From a virus: a DNA stretch of 21,834 nucleotides. A program made the position numbers and the translations under genes. Each line of letters starts with the position of its first letter. The stretch's first letter is position 1. Below are positions 4,467-14,269 of this stretch, in pieces. The stretch is from positions 1 to 21,834 of IMG/VR virus record IMGVR_UViG_3300020411_000023; one strand, 5' to 3'. The notes under the pieces were generated by a model. The model ran no database searches. It saw nothing but the letters and a program-made list of their open reading frames with translations, and was not told where the DNA came from.

Positions 4467-5636
4467 ATGGCACAACAGTCAACAAACAATCCTGCTTCAC
4501 AAACCTTTCTGGGTAGGATTAACACAGCGACAAACGCAACGAACAACAGAGATTTATATTTAAAGTTGTTCTCAGGTGAGATGTTTACTGGCTTCCAAAG
4601 AGAGACAATCGCAAGAGATCTCGTTATGAAGCGTACACTCACAAACGGAAAGAGTCTACAGTTCATCTATACTGGACGTACAAGTGCGGAATACCACACT
4701 CCAGGAAACAGTATATTAGGAAACTCTGACAAAACTCCACCTGTAGCAGAAAAAACAATTACAGTCGATGACCTATTAATTAGCTCGGCTTTTGTATATG
4801 AGCTAGATGAAACACTAGCACACTATGAGTTGAGGGGCGAAATTTCCAAGAAGATTGGATATGCTCTTGCTCAAAAGTATGATAGATTAATTTTCAGAGC
4901 TATTGCTAAAGGAGCTAGACAGGCTTCTCCAGTATCACTCAGCAACTTTGAAGAGCCAGGTGGAACCCAAATTCAAGTTGGTGCAGGTTCTGACGCTGAT
5001 GATGCTCTTGACGATCAAAAGCTCGTAACAGCTTTCTATGATGCTGCTGCGGCTCTTGACGAAAAAGGAGTTTCTGATGATGGTCGGGTTGCCGTACTTA
5101 ACCCTAGACAGTACTACGCACTTATACAAGGTGCTGGTTCAAACGGTCTAATTAACAGAGACGTACAAGGTACAGCACTTCAGTCTGGTAACGGAGTAAT
5201 TGAAATTGCAGGTATCCAAATCTACAAATCAATGAACGTTCCATTCTTCTCTAAGTATGGTACTAAGTATGCACCTTCAAGTGGTGCTTCAGCTGGCACT
5301 GACCTTGCTACAATAGACCCTGGCAACACAGGTGATTTTGTATCTGAAGGTATTGAAACAGCTAATACAGCTACAGGCAACAACTACGGAGCTCGTCAGA
5401 ACTACGGTGCTGCCTCTAACTTTGCAAACACATGCGGGCTAATCTTCCAGAGAGAAGCTGCAGGTGTAGTAGAAACAATCGGGCCACAGGTTCAAGTAAC
5501 TTCTGGTGATGTTTCTGTTGTTTACCAAGGCGATGTCATCCTAGGACGCATGGCTATGGGAGCAGATTATGTGAACCCAGCAGCTTGTGTAGAATTGTTC
5601 GCAGGAACAACTACAAAGCCAGCAGCTTTCTCATAA
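4467..5636 (+). CDS. Major capsid protein, T7 gp10 family (HK97 fold)
   Basis: At 389 residues it is longer than T7 gp10A (345). Several hundred copies of this protein build the icosahedral shell. Typical gp10 features are the N-terminal region with RDLYLKLFSGEMFTGFQRE (about residues 28-46), GKSLQFIYTGRTSAEYHTPG (about 61-80), the E-loop/spine region with DDLLISSAFVYELDETLAHY (about 100-119) and ALAQKYDRLIFRAIAKGAR (about 133-151), and VAVLNPRQYYALIQ (about 208-221). A Gly/Ala/Asn-rich insertion (about 270-320) may be a surface loop. No Shine-Dalgarno precedes the ATG, which is notable for such an abundant product; the structured leader may compensate. No slippery gp10A/10B-type extension is evident, since the frame closes right before a strong terminator. 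Confidence 0.95.
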   Translation: MAQQSTNNPASQTFLGRINTATNATNNRDLYLKLFSGEMFTGFQRETIARDLVMKRTLTNGKSLQFIYTGRTSAEYHTPGNSILGNSDKTPPVAEKTITVDDLLISSAFVYELDETLAHYELRGEISKKIGYALAQKYDRLIFRAIAKGARQASPVSLSNFEEPGGTQIQVGAGSDADDALDDQKLVTAFYDAAAALDEKGVSDDGRVAVLNPRQYYALIQGAGSNGLINRDVQGTALQSGNGVIEIAGIQIYKSMNVPFFSKYGTKYAPSSGASAGTDLATIDPGNTGDFVSEGIETANTATGNNYGARQNYGAASNFANTCGLIFQREAAGVVETIGPQVQVTSGDVSVVYQGDVILGRMAMGADYVNPAACVELFAGTTTKPAAFS

Positions 5637-5651
5637 GTTTTTATTCTATAC

Positions 5652-5673
5652 GGGGGCTCAGTCCCCCTTTTTT
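5652..5673 (+). terminator. Intrinsic terminator after the capsid gene
   Basis: GGGGG (5652-5656) and CCCCC (5663-5667) form a stem with a 6-nt loop, followed by six T (5668-5673). This is a textbook rho-independent terminator and the counterpart of T7 T-phi after gene 10. It ends only 3 nt before the gp11 ATG, so tail genes depend on read-through or are deliberately down-regulated relative to capsid. Confidence 0.88.
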
Positions 5674-5676
5674 ATT

Positions 5677-6315
5677 ATGGCAGTAATACCTTACGGAGTG
5701 TCTACCGAACTAGATGCTGTAAACTCAATCCTGATGAGCGTTGGAGAAACCCCAGTTAACACATTAACAGTGCAAAGCCCCGAAGTGGCTATAGCACAAA
5801 AGACTCTAAGGCAAATCTGCCGTGAGGTACAAGCTGAGGGATGGTCATACAACACAGAGAATGAGTATCCTATTAACACTGATACTAATAATCAAGTTAT
5901 AGTTCCTAACAATGTTTTACAAATGGATTTAAATATATTCCAACATGGTAAGGACTACAACGTAGTATTACGTAGTGATAATGGTGTAAAAAAAGTGTAT
6001 GATAAAAAAGGTCATACCTTTACTTTTGAAAATTGTGATAAATTATATTTTGATATGGTGTGGATGATAGATTTTGAAGATCTACCACAACCATTTAAAG
6101 ATTATATAACCGCTAGAGCTTCCAGAATAGCCTCTAACCGTATGGTAAACAACCCACAGTCATCTAGGTTACTTGAGGCAGATGAAGCCTCTCTAAGAGC
6201 CTTAGCACTAGAGTATGAGTGTAAGCAGGAAGATCATAATATATTTAATGATTTTCAATATCAACAAGATGCTAACACAGTATACAGACCATTTAAAGTA
6301 TTAAGAAGAATGTAA
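5677..6315 (+). CDS. Tail tubular protein A (adaptor/gatekeeper), T7 gp11 family
   Basis: The product is 212 residues, close to T7 gp11 (196). Twelve copies in that family link the portal ring to the gp12 nozzle and carry the fibre attachment surface. The N-terminus ([20 protein letters not shown], about residues 9-28) is characteristic, as are the [20 protein letters not shown] helix (about 37-56) and the middle segment ending [20 protein letters not shown] (about 134-154). The start lies 3 nt after the terminator T-run, so the ribosome has no room for a Shine-Dalgarno. The stop overlaps the gp12 ATG by one base (TAATG, 6313-6317), so A and B subunits are coupled in translation. Confidence 0.93.
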   Translation: MAVIPYGVSTELDAVNSILMSVGETPVNTLTVQSPEVAIAQKTLRQICREVQAEGWSYNTENEYPINTDTNNQVIVPNNVLQMDLNIFQHGKDYNVVLRSDNGVKKVYDKKGHTFTFENCDKLYFDMVWMIDFEDLPQPFKDYITARASRIASNRMVNNPQSSRLLEADEASLRALALEYECKQEDHNIFNDFQYQQDANTVYRPFKVLRRM

Positions 6316-9300
6316 TGGCACAAATTAATCAACGTATCCCAAACTTTCTAGGGGGTGTATCACAACAGCCAGATAAAATAAAATTTCCAGGACAGTTAAG
6401 GGTATGTGATAATGCCGTTCCAGATATAACATTTGGTCTTAAAAAACGTCCTCCTGCAGAGTTTGTTGGAAACCTTACTAATGCTACATCATCTGGTCAT
6501 TGGTATGAGATATTACGAGATGGAGACGAAAAATATATAGTACAAATCACACCATCTAACAGTGGTGGCATGCCTATAAGAGTATGGGACTTAGCTGATG
6601 GTACTGAAAAATCTCTGACAAATTCTAGCGGAGATTCTTTATTTAGTTATTTATCTGGAGCTACATCACCATATGCAGTTACCACAATTCAAGACTACAC
6701 ACTTATAGCTAACCCTAATAAAGTTGTGGGTACTACAGGTAATACATTTACAGCAATTCATGGAGGAGACTATTCATATGCTAGGTTGGATACTGTTGCT
6801 TACAATACTGAATATATTTTATATAGTGGTACAGCTCCCACACCCAATACTTACTTCAGGGTTACTTCTGTAAAAGTAGATGTCAGAGAACTTGTAAGTG
6901 AAATCACTGTAACTAATCAAGGTGATGGTTACACTGGAGGAGCACCAAGCGTTACTATTAGTGGTGGTGGAGGAACTGGAGCTACAGCTAAAGCTATTGT
7001 TGAAGATAACAAAGTTGTTAGATTTGAAGTAACTGATGCGGGAAGTGGTTATACCTCAGTTCCTACTCTTCAAGTTGGTGCACCAGCAACTGGTACTAAT
7101 ACTGCTTCTGGTACAGTTGTTATAGGATCTGGAGCTACATGGAATAGTGGAAATGAAAACCAAGGTAAGTCTGGTACTTTAACTTGGTCATTTTCTGGAG
7201 GTACTGCTGTAGATACTACAGGTGCTCAAGTAGGTGGTGTAAATATTACAGACAATATTGAAGGAAGTTTACAAGTAAATGGACAAAGTTATATTGCTAA
7301 TAATATAGAAAACTTTGATGGTTCTAACTTTCTTGGATATACACAAAACTATGATGTACGGTATACAGCTACTGTAACTTTACAGGATGGCGGTTTAATT
7401 AGATCAACTAATAAAACAACTGCCGAAGGTATGTTTATTGATGTGACTATTGAAGGTGTAGAATATCGTGTATCAGTTGAAGCAGTAGAACCAGTAACTA
7501 CATATAGAGATGTATCTAATATAGGTTATTTTAAATCACCTAAAAACCCAGACAATGGTACTCTTAGTATGGCTACTATTCTTAATGGGTTAGCATCTTC
7601 TGTAAATAGTAATCTTGCTAATGTTACTGCAGAGGTCATAGGTAGTGGTTTATTTATGAATGGTTCTGCCGCAGATGGTGTAAACTTTCTTGGTGGTGCA
7701 GTAAACGAAAACATGAGTGTTATAGGTCAAAAAGCACAAGATATTAGTAGACTACCTGCTATGAATAAAGAAGGGTATGTTGCACAAATATCAAATGCTT
7801 CTGACTTAGATACAGATGACTACTACGTAAAGTTTGAAGCTAACAATGGTGTATCTGGTGCTGGTAGTTATAACGAGTGTGTTAGACCTCATAACTTTGA
7901 TGGTTCTGGTAATGACCCTATGGTGTTAGGTTTAGACCCCGCAACAATGCCACATGCTTTAATAAACAATCGTGACGGTACATTTACTTTTACTAAGTTA
8001 GATGAAGCTAGTAAGGGTAGTACTGAAAACTACTGGAAAAACAGAGAGGTAGGTGATGATACATCTAACCCATTTCCTACTTTTGTTGGTAATACCATAC
8101 AAGAAATGTTTTTTCACAGAAACAGATTAGGTATGATTTCTGGCGAACAGATTGTGATGGGTAAACCTGGGCAATACTTTGATTTCTTTATAGTGTCTGC
8201 TATAACTACCAGTGACGACAACCCTATAGACATAACTGTATCTGATGTAAAACCTGCATTTATTAACCATATTCTACCTATACAAAGAGGTATGATGATG
8301 TTTAGTGATAATGGTCAATTTATGTTATTTACAGAGTCAGATATATTTAGTCCAAAAACAGTCAGATTGAAAAAAATATCTAGTTATGAGTGTGATGCAA
8401 CTATACAACCTGTAGATCTTGGTACATCCGTACTATTTACATCTAATGTATCTGCGTATGCTAGAGCGTTTGAGGCTACTATACTAGATGACTCTACACC
8501 TCCTAACATACTAGAACAAACAAGAGTTGTACCAGAGTTTTTACCAAAAGATATAACTAAATCTGCAAACTCTGCAGCAATAGGTATTACTACTTATGGT
8601 AAAAAAGGTGATAGTACAGTATATCATTACAAATATTACAATACTGGACAACAACGTGAGCAATCAGCTTGGTATAGTTGGACTTTAACAGGAACTATGC
8701 AACACATGTTATATACAGGTGGTAGTTTCTTTACTGTTACACTACATGATGGTAGTTATAAACTATGTAGACATGAATATGTTGCCGATGCTGATTCAAC
8801 TAGAGCTTATGTATTAGGTGGTACAACATCTGATGTTGGTTCACCACTAAAAACTGCAAGACAGTTTGAAGCACATTTAGATAATATGACTATAGCTACA
8901 AACGTAGCTGGGTCAGCTCAAACAACTACAGCTCCAGAAAAAACTGTACTACGTATACCATATGTACCTGCAAACACTACTAATTTAGTTATGGTAGGGT
9001 TGTCTGGAAATGACAGTGATGGTAATTCTATTGCTGGTACAGTCAGACAGGCTGATGCTGTAGGTTCTGTTACTATATCTGGAGTTGTGCATGGCACAGT
9101 TACTTTTAACAATATCAATTTAAGTAGTTCAGCAAAAATAGCTGTAGGTTATAAGTACACAAGTATTATTGAACTACCTACATATTACTTCAACGTAGGT
9201 AATAATGCTTATGATACAGAGGGTGAACTACGTATATCTGGTATAACTTTTGAATTAGGTGTAGGTGGCCCTATGGAGTTTCATCTTACATCACCATTTG

Positions 9301-9551
9301 AATATGTAGATGCTAGTGGTAATGTTACTAAAGATATAGATGATTATGTGCAATTTGAGTCTGGTATGTTTACTAACTCAAGTGTATTTGATAAACCACC
9401 TGCAGATTTAGCACGTAGAGTTAGAGTACCTATACAAAGAAAGAACGAAAAATATACATTACAAATACAAGTACCAGACCCATTTTCTACCGCCATAATC
9501 TCAGGAAGCTGGGACGGTAATTACTCAAACAAACGACATGTACGAAGGTAA
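6315..9551 (+). CDS. Tail tubular protein B (nozzle), T7 gp12 family, with a glycine-rich insertion
   Basis: At 1078 residues it is about 280 longer than T7 gp12 (794). Six copies in that family form the distal tail nozzle. The N-terminus [20 protein letters not shown] (about residues 3-22), with the GGVSQQP motif, is diagnostic, as is [20 protein letters not shown] shortly after. The centre carries the family's [20 protein letters not shown] segment (about 595-615). The extra length appears mostly at about residues 195-300: two beta-rich units of the type [20 protein letters not shown] and [17 protein letters not shown]-xP-Gly-rich units of this sort are common in marine phage fibres and could form an outward-facing adhesin domain. 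The 3' end overlaps the gp13-like gene by 14 nt. Confidence 0.93.
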   Translation: MAQINQRIPNFLGGVSQQPDKIKFPGQLRVCDNAVPDITFGLKKRPPAEFVGNLTNATSSGHWYEILRDGDEKYIVQITPSNSGGMPIRVWDLADGTEKSLTNSSGDSLFSYLSGATSPYAVTTIQDYTLIANPNKVVGTTGNTFTAIHGGDYSYARLDTVAYNTEYILYSGTAPTPNTYFRVTSVKVDVRELVSEITVTNQGDGYTGGAPSVTISGGGGTGATAKAIVEDNKVVRFEVTDAGSGYTSVPTLQVGAPATGTNTASGTVVIGSGATWNSGNENQGKSGTLTWSFSGGTAVDTTGAQVGGVNITDNIEGSLQVNGQSYIANNIENFDGSNFLGYTQNYDVRYTATVTLQDGGLIRSTNKTTAEGMFIDVTIEGVEYRVSVEAVEPVTTYRDVSNIGYFKSPKNPDNGTLSMATILNGLASSVNSNLANVTAEVIGSGLFMNGSAADGVNFLGGAVNENMSVIGQKAQDISRLPAMNKEGYVAQISNASDLDTDDYYVKFEANNGVSGAGSYNECVRPHNFDGSGNDPMVLGLDPATMPHALINNRDGTFTFTKLDEASKGSTENYWKNREVGDDTSNPFPTFVGNTIQEMFFHRNRLGMISGEQIVMGKPGQYFDFFIVSAITTSDDNPIDITVSDVKPAFINHILPIQRGMMMFSDNGQFMLFTESDIFSPKTVRLKKISSYECDATIQPVDLGTSVLFTSNVSAYARAFEATILDDSTPPNILEQTRVVPEFLPKDITKSANSAAIGITTYGKKGDSTVYHYKYYNTGQQREQSAWYSWTLTGTMQHMLYTGGSFFTVTLHDGSYKLCRHEYVADADSTRAYVLGGTTSDVGSPLKTARQFEAHLDNMTIATNVAGSAQTTTAPEKTVLRIPYVPANTTNLVMVGLSGNDSDGNSIAGTVRQADAVGSVTISGVVHGTVTFNNINLSSSAKIAVGYKYTSIIELPTYYFNVGNNAYDTEGELRISGITFELGVGGPMEFHLTSPFEYVDASGNVTKDIDDYVQFESGMFTNSSVFDKPPADLARRVRVPIQRKNEKYTLQIQVPDPFSTAIISGSWDGNYSNKRHVRR

Positions 9552-9987
9552 GTATATTCAGACTTGCACACCAGAGTTAGCTCTAAGTGTAGGTCTGAAC
9601 TTACGCTATGAAGATAGACGTGAGATAGAACAAACTACAGGTTTATGTGCAGAGGCTGCTATTATAGAGTCTTATTACAATTCAGCATATTCCGTGTTTT
9701 TTAAGGTTCCCAACGGCAAGGCTGCTGGAGTGGCGGGTGTAACCCCGCACAATATAATATGGATGTTATGTACTGATGCCAGCACAGAGTATCCTCATAC
9801 ATTTGTAAAGGAAGCAAAACGCTGGATAAACAGTTTACTCAATCCTTATTTATGTAACCAAGCAGATATGCGGAACGATGCACATATAAAATTACTTAAA
9901 CTTTTAGGTTTTACTTTTGTAAATTATTATGTCTACAACAATGTCCCTCTTATACAATTTATAAAACCATGTGTGCAGTCACATTAG
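9538..9987 (+). CDS. Internal virion protein, T7 gp13-like (DUF2833)
   Basis: The 149-residue product is similar in length to T7 gp13 (138). The layout fits the gp13/DUF2833 family, which has a GNAT-like fold: [14 protein letters not shown] near the N-terminus (about residues 22-35), a core strand before [10 protein letters not shown] (about 73-82), a basic helix [18 protein letters not shown] (about 88-105), and [15 protein letters not shown] toward the end (about 116-130). In T7 gp13 is required for normal assembly of the core though little of it remains in the mature virion. I see no catalytic signature and would not predict acetyltransferase activity. It overlaps gp12 by 14 nt and the next gene by 19 nt, without a Shine-Dalgarno, so translation is probably coupled. 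Confidence 0.82.
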   Translation: MYEGKYIQTCTPELALSVGLNLRYEDRREIEQTTGLCAEAAIIESYYNSAYSVFFKVPNGKAAGVAGVTPHNIIWMLCTDASTEYPHTFVKEAKRWINSLLNPYLCNQADMRNDAHIKLLKLLGFTFVNYYVYNNVPLIQFIKPCVQSH

Positions 9988-10670
9988 GAGTTATAGCAGG
10001 TATTGGTACAGCTGTCACTGGTATTGCAGAACAGAATAGAAAACATCGAGCACAAGTCGATGCAGTCAATCGTAGCAACCAAATAGCTAGACAAAAGTAC
10101 TTAAACGATATAACTATCTCAGCCTACAACGATCAACGTAAAGGTGAAGTATTTACAGCTCAGTTAAAAGCTGATGCTGCCTCTCGTCAGGCTTTCTTTA
10201 GACAGAGAGAAATAAATCAAATAGAAGCTAATAGAGCTGGTGAAACTGCTCAACAAGAACTAAGAGAAAAAGTAACTGAAGCTATGTTTAAGAGTCAAGA
10301 AAACTTAGCTAAATCAATACAAGCTCAAGGTACAGTATTAGCAAGTGGAGCTCAATCTGGTCAATCACTGGGTATGATGTTAGATGATGCCGAAAGAACA
10401 ATGGGTATGCAAGAAGCACAATTAAATGCAACTGTATTTGATGCTACTAAATCCTACGGTCTTAAACAGTTTGGTGTCAACCTCGATCAATACTCTGCAG
10501 ATACTACAGCTTTCAACAACATATCTACATCTGCTGCTGTCGCACCTACTGCATCATTTAAAACTATACGTCCAATCAAACAAAATCCTCCATCAAAACC
10601 ATCTATACTTGGGCCACTACTTAGTGGATTTAGTGCAGGTGTATCAGTATATGGTGGACTCAAAGATTAA
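9969..10670 (+). CDS. Internal virion protein B, T7 gp14-like
   Basis: At 233 residues it is a little longer than T7 gp14 (196). It has a short hydrophobic, glycine-rich N-terminus (about residues 3-19), as in gp14, which inserts into the outer membrane as the first ejected protein and helps form the DNA conduit. A long polar helical region rich in Gln/Ala/Arg follows (about 22-155), with RQAFFRQREINQIEANRAGE (about 72-91) and a GAQSGQSLGMMLDDAERTMG segment (about 127-146), a pattern found across gp14-like proteins. A Pro/Lys-rich link then leads to a Gly/Ser C-terminal hydrophobic patch. Gene order directly before the two giant core proteins supports the call. Confidence 0.85.
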   Translation: MCAVTLGVIAGIGTAVTGIAEQNRKHRAQVDAVNRSNQIARQKYLNDITISAYNDQRKGEVFTAQLKADAASRQAFFRQREINQIEANRAGETAQQELREKVTEAMFKSQENLAKSIQAQGTVLASGAQSGQSLGMMLDDAERTMGMQEAQLNATVFDATKSYGLKQFGVNLDQYSADTTAFNNISTSAAVAPTASFKTIRPIKQNPPSKPSILGPLLSGFSAGVSVYGGLKD

Positions 10671-10675
10671 TTAAA

Positions 10676-13600
10676 ATGGCATACAACAGACAAACAAGTT
10701 TTTCTCCATTTTCTTCCAAAAGAAATGTCTCTACTAAAGAGGCAAAAGATCAGGCAACTTTAGCTAAGGCTTTAGAAAGTCAAAGGAAGCAAAGTGTAAA
10801 AGAATTTGCGGGGGCAAGCTCCCAACAAATAGAAGAGTTAAGTAGAATAGATAGAATAGCAAGACAAAAAGATGAGTATGAAATTCAAAACTTAGCACGT
10901 TTTAGCCAGTCATTAAACTCAGCTTTACAAACAGGTGCGAAAGTGCTTGGTAAACAATATATTGAAGGTCAAAAAGAAAAAGGTGCAGATGCATTTGCTA
11001 ATGACCCTTTCGACCCTCTTTCTATAGAACAAGAAATCAGTACTTTAAGAGATAAGAACCTTACAATTATTGATGAGATTGAAAAATCAGAAAACGAAAA
11101 AAGGATTCTTGATTTAGAAGAAAAAATAAAACTTCATGAATCCCGTATGAAAAGGGGTAACTGGGGTATAGGTTACACTAAAGCATATTTAGCAGAAGTA
11201 GGTAATGGTTTTCTTCCTCATCTTAATGCAACAGTATCAGGTGACGATAGTTACTTTAAAGAACCAGACGTAGATCCAATAACTTTAGAGCCTATTGAAG
11301 GTACTGGTATTAGGTTTAGTGAGTATTATGCACAAGACCTTGAAACTAAAAAGAAAATGGATCAAGCCATTTTTTCAGCATATAAAGAAAAACATGGTTT
11401 AGATGGTATAAATGCAAAATACTTAAATAAATATTTAAATGAACCTGCTGCTGAAATACTTAATAAATGGGCTGCTAACGAATTAAATAAGTCAATCATA
11501 CAAAATGCCGAAGAAGAATTAAATGGTTTTAGTCGTGATATAACTGGACTTATTAGTGAATTTAAGTTTACAGAAATTCCTAAAATTGTAACAGATGAAA
11601 ATGCTCCAGGTTATAAAGAATATCAAGATTATTTAAAACTTAGAACGGCTATTGAAAATAATATACAACACTTTTTAAATCATGTACCAACATCTTTTAA
11701 TAATAGAGGTGTACCCGAAGGTAAAACAGCTAACTCTGCTACCTCTGACTTATTGAGAAGTAGTTTAATTGATGCTTTAGTAGACATACCTAACGCAGTT
11801 ACTAGAGACACTTTAATTGACATCATACTAGGAGACAAAGAATCTGGTATTGAAGCAATGACTTTTAGAACTTCTATAGGTGTAAAACCTTTGACAGAAT
11901 TTAACCAGTTTAACAAAGATGATATTATTGCAGCTATAAATAAACAAATTAGTGATGAGTTTAGACAAACTAGAGACAATGAGCAACTAACCATTGAGTC
12001 TGACTTTCGTAAAGCTATTTCAGAGTATAATAGCACTGGAGATATAGTAGCTTTAAATGAAGCATATCTGACAGTAAAAAATAATGACTTTTACATTCCA
12101 AATACTAACTTTGGTAATAAAATGGATGGTCTATATAATGGTGCATTAACTTCTAAAGGTACACAGTTAGATACTACAGAATCTGAAAAAGAAGTTGCAA
12201 ATTTACAAAAAGCTGGTTATACAATTATACCTATGAGAGTTGCTGTAGACAAGGGTATAAATATAGCTACTATTAAAAAGTATCAAGAAACAGGTATTAT
12301 ACAAAAACCAGGTCAAGAAATTTATCTAGAAACTAATAGAGATGTAGTTGCGGGTTATAGTCAAAAAATTACAGCTGCATTTTTAGAAGAAGCTACAGGT
12401 GGTTATTCTAACAGTAAAGATTATATTGTAAGTAATTCTTTATACGTCAAAGCTGCTGAAGAGTTGTCAGTTAATGAGTTGTTAATTAGAAGTAATGTTC
12501 TAATGAATGACCCTACTTGGAAAGCTAAATATGCTAATATTACAGATATAGAAGAGTTACGTGGTCTTGCATTAGCAGATGCTTATAACGAGATTATACA
12601 AATTATACCTCAGTTAAAAAACGAACAGATAATGGAAACTCATTGGCTTGGTAAACAGAGTCAGAGTGGTCGTGATTATAGATTACAATTATTAGATGGT
12701 GATTCTGGTTTAACTGATTTTGTAAATCAATCAGCTTGGCTACCAACTGTAGACACAAAAATAGACGATAATGCACAAAAATTATCAGACCATGTTGTAG
12801 CACATTTAAATAAAGAAGATTTTGGAAGTGTACTTGACGGTGACATTCTAAGTAGCTATAATATAGATGTAGAAACTAAAACAAAGATTCTTAACCCTGA
12901 AATGGTAACTATTAATGGTGTAGATGTATATAATGCATTTCCAGAGTTTGCAGTAAAAGCTGCATCTGAGGATGCTACAGGAGTTAGTGCACTACAGATA
13001 TGGAACGCTGAAAGGGATACTATGGGTTTAGAAGAAATAACAATAGATCAGTTAGCTCCTCATCTACAAAAAGTTGCACAAGTTGAGAATTTATTAACCA
13101 GAGATGATAAGATCGAAATACAAAACGGTCATGTAGAAGATGTACTTGATAGAAATGGTTTAATATCTATATCATACTTAACTAATGCTTTTAAGAATGA
13201 GTTTAATGAAGGTAACTTTACCATAGATGGTACGGCAGTTAAAAAATATGCCGAAGATTTAGGTATAGAATACAGTTTTCTATATAACAAAGATGGTTCT
13301 ATAAATCCAGATGCTGAAGTATTATGGGATAATATTATTAGACATCATAGTAATATTTTAATTTCTGAAGCAACTAAAGATGTAGATAACAAACAAATAG
13401 CATTACAAAATTTCTATGCACTCGCAAGTGGTGAAAACAAAAACCGTTGGAAAAACGACATAAAGTTTGAAGCTAAAGGTGTTGATTTTTTTGCAGATTA
13501 CAATAATAATGGTGCAAAATTAAGTAATTATGAAGTAGCTTATGACATTATGTCTGATAAAGAGCTTGAAATAGATTTAAAAAAGTTTAAAGAATTTAAC

Positions 13601-14269
13601 GGTAAAAATTTTAAATTATCTGAGCTTTCTAATGTTGTTGATGCTGCAGGAACAAAACTTGCTGAGGTAGAACAAGACACATTTAATAAAATAGAAAGCG
13701 AACAAGGGTTTGAAGCAGCTTACGATTATGCTACTAGAAACTTTAAGATTAACACTGTTGATAATCTTCAAACAGAACTAGAAGAACTAAGAAACGATAC
13801 AGAGGGTGTTGACTTTAGCACTAGAAGTAGACAGAATTATACAACAGCTTCTTATAATCAATATCAAAGTAATTTAAGTAAAAAACAATCACAAATTAAT
13901 ATTGTTTCATTACTATCTGGTGGTCAAGGTGACATAAGCTGGGGACTACAACAATCTATAGAGTCTCGTAGAGAATCTACAAACTACTTAACTTGGATTT
14001 TAGGTGGTGGCTCAAAAATATTCCCACCAACATGGACAGAAGATTACAGGGTTGTATCAGATATTATCAATGTTATCGGTCAAAAAGAATGGAACGCATT
14101 AAAGAAACAAGCAGCTATAAACGCTAAGATAGCAGCACCCCCAGAGTCTTTCCAAATGAAATTTGTACCTGGATTTATTAAAGAAGGTATAGAAGATAAA
14201 TTTGTAGATGAAGTATACAAACTATTAATTATGCGTCCAGAATTTTACATAGGAGAGTTTAAAGAATGA
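10676..14269 (+). CDS. Internal virion protein C, T7 gp15-like, enlarged
   Basis: The 1197-residue protein sits in the gp15 position; T7 gp15 is 747 residues, so this is a long version. In T7, gp15 stacks as an inner core ring and is ejected to form the periplasmic part of the DNA channel. The N-terminus is polar with a charged helical region (about residues 40-70), and a likely coiled coil follows (about 117-160, EIEKSENEKRILDLEEKIKL). The rest is mostly soluble, acidic and helix-rich with no clear enzyme motif. There is no Shine-Dalgarno before the ATG. It ends in an ATGA overlap with the gp16-like gene. The name relies on synteny, size and composition; divergent gp15 proteins are hard to recognise by sequence alone. 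Confidence 0.8.
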   Translation: MAYNRQTSFSPFSSKRNVSTKEAKDQATLAKALESQRKQSVKEFAGASSQQIEELSRIDRIARQKDEYEIQNLARFSQSLNSALQTGAKVLGKQYIEGQKEKGADAFANDPFDPLSIEQEISTLRDKNLTIIDEIEKSENEKRILDLEEKIKLHESRMKRGNWGIGYTKAYLAEVGNGFLPHLNATVSGDDSYFKEPDVDPITLEPIEGTGIRFSEYYAQDLETKKKMDQAIFSAYKEKHGLDGINAKYLNKYLNEPAAEILNKWAANELNKSIIQNAEEELNGFSRDITGLISEFKFTEIPKIVTDENAPGYKEYQDYLKLRTAIENNIQHFLNHVPTSFNNRGVPEGKTANSATSDLLRSSLIDALVDIPNAVTRDTLIDIILGDKESGIEAMTFRTSIGVKPLTEFNQFNKDDIIAAINKQISDEFRQTRDNEQLTIESDFRKAISEYNSTGDIVALNEAYLTVKNNDFYIPNTNFGNKMDGLYNGALTSKGTQLDTTESEKEVANLQKAGYTIIPMRVAVDKGINIATIKKYQETGIIQKPGQEIYLETNRDVVAGYSQKITAAFLEEATGGYSNSKDYIVSNSLYVKAAEELSVNELLIRSNVLMNDPTWKAKYANITDIEELRGLALADAYNEIIQIIPQLKNEQIMETHWLGKQSQSGRDYRLQLLDGDSGLTDFVNQSAWLPTVDTKIDDNAQKLSDHVVAHLNKEDFGSVLDGDILSSYNIDVETKTKILNPEMVTINGVDVYNAFPEFAVKAASEDATGVSALQIWNAERDTMGLEEITIDQLAPHLQKVAQVENLLTRDDKIEIQNGHVEDVLDRNGLISISYLTNAFKNEFNEGNFTIDGTAVKKYAEDLGIEYSFLYNKDGSINPDAEVLWDNIIRHHSNILISEATKDVDNKQIALQNFYALASGENKNRWKNDIKFEAKGVDFFADYNNNGAKLSNYEVAYDIMSDKELEIDLKKFKEFNGKNFKLSELSNVVDAAGTKLAEVEQDTFNKIESEQGFEAAYDYATRNFKINTVDNLQTELEELRNDTEGVDFSTRSRQNYTTASYNQYQSNLSKKQSQINIVSLLSGGQGDISWGLQQSIESRRESTNYLTWILGGGSKIFPPTWTEDYRVVSDIINVIGQKEWNALKKQAAINAKIAAPPESFQMKFVPGFIKEGIEDKFVDEVYKLLIMRPEFYIGEFKE
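14251..14256 (+). promoter_or_regulatory. Shine-Dalgarno of the gp16-like gene
   Basis: AGGAGA lies 9 nt before the ATG at 14266, inside the end of the gp15-like gene. It supports this start as well as coupling by overlap. Confidence 0.55.

Noticed and set aside
5600-5640. Programmed frameshift at the capsid end (T7 gp10A/10B style)
   Set aside because: No heptameric slippery site seen before the stop, and the region after the stop is a terminator, not an open extension.
10426-10674. 82-codon ORF in another frame within the gp14-like gene
   Set aside because: Leu/Tyr-rich low-complexity translation, fully inside a well-supported gene, no ribosome-binding site.
11680-12036. 118-codon ORF on the minus strand within the gp15-like gene
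   Set aside because: Typical antisense shadow of a biased coding sequence; all credible genes here are on the plus strand and there is no promoter or ribosome site for it.
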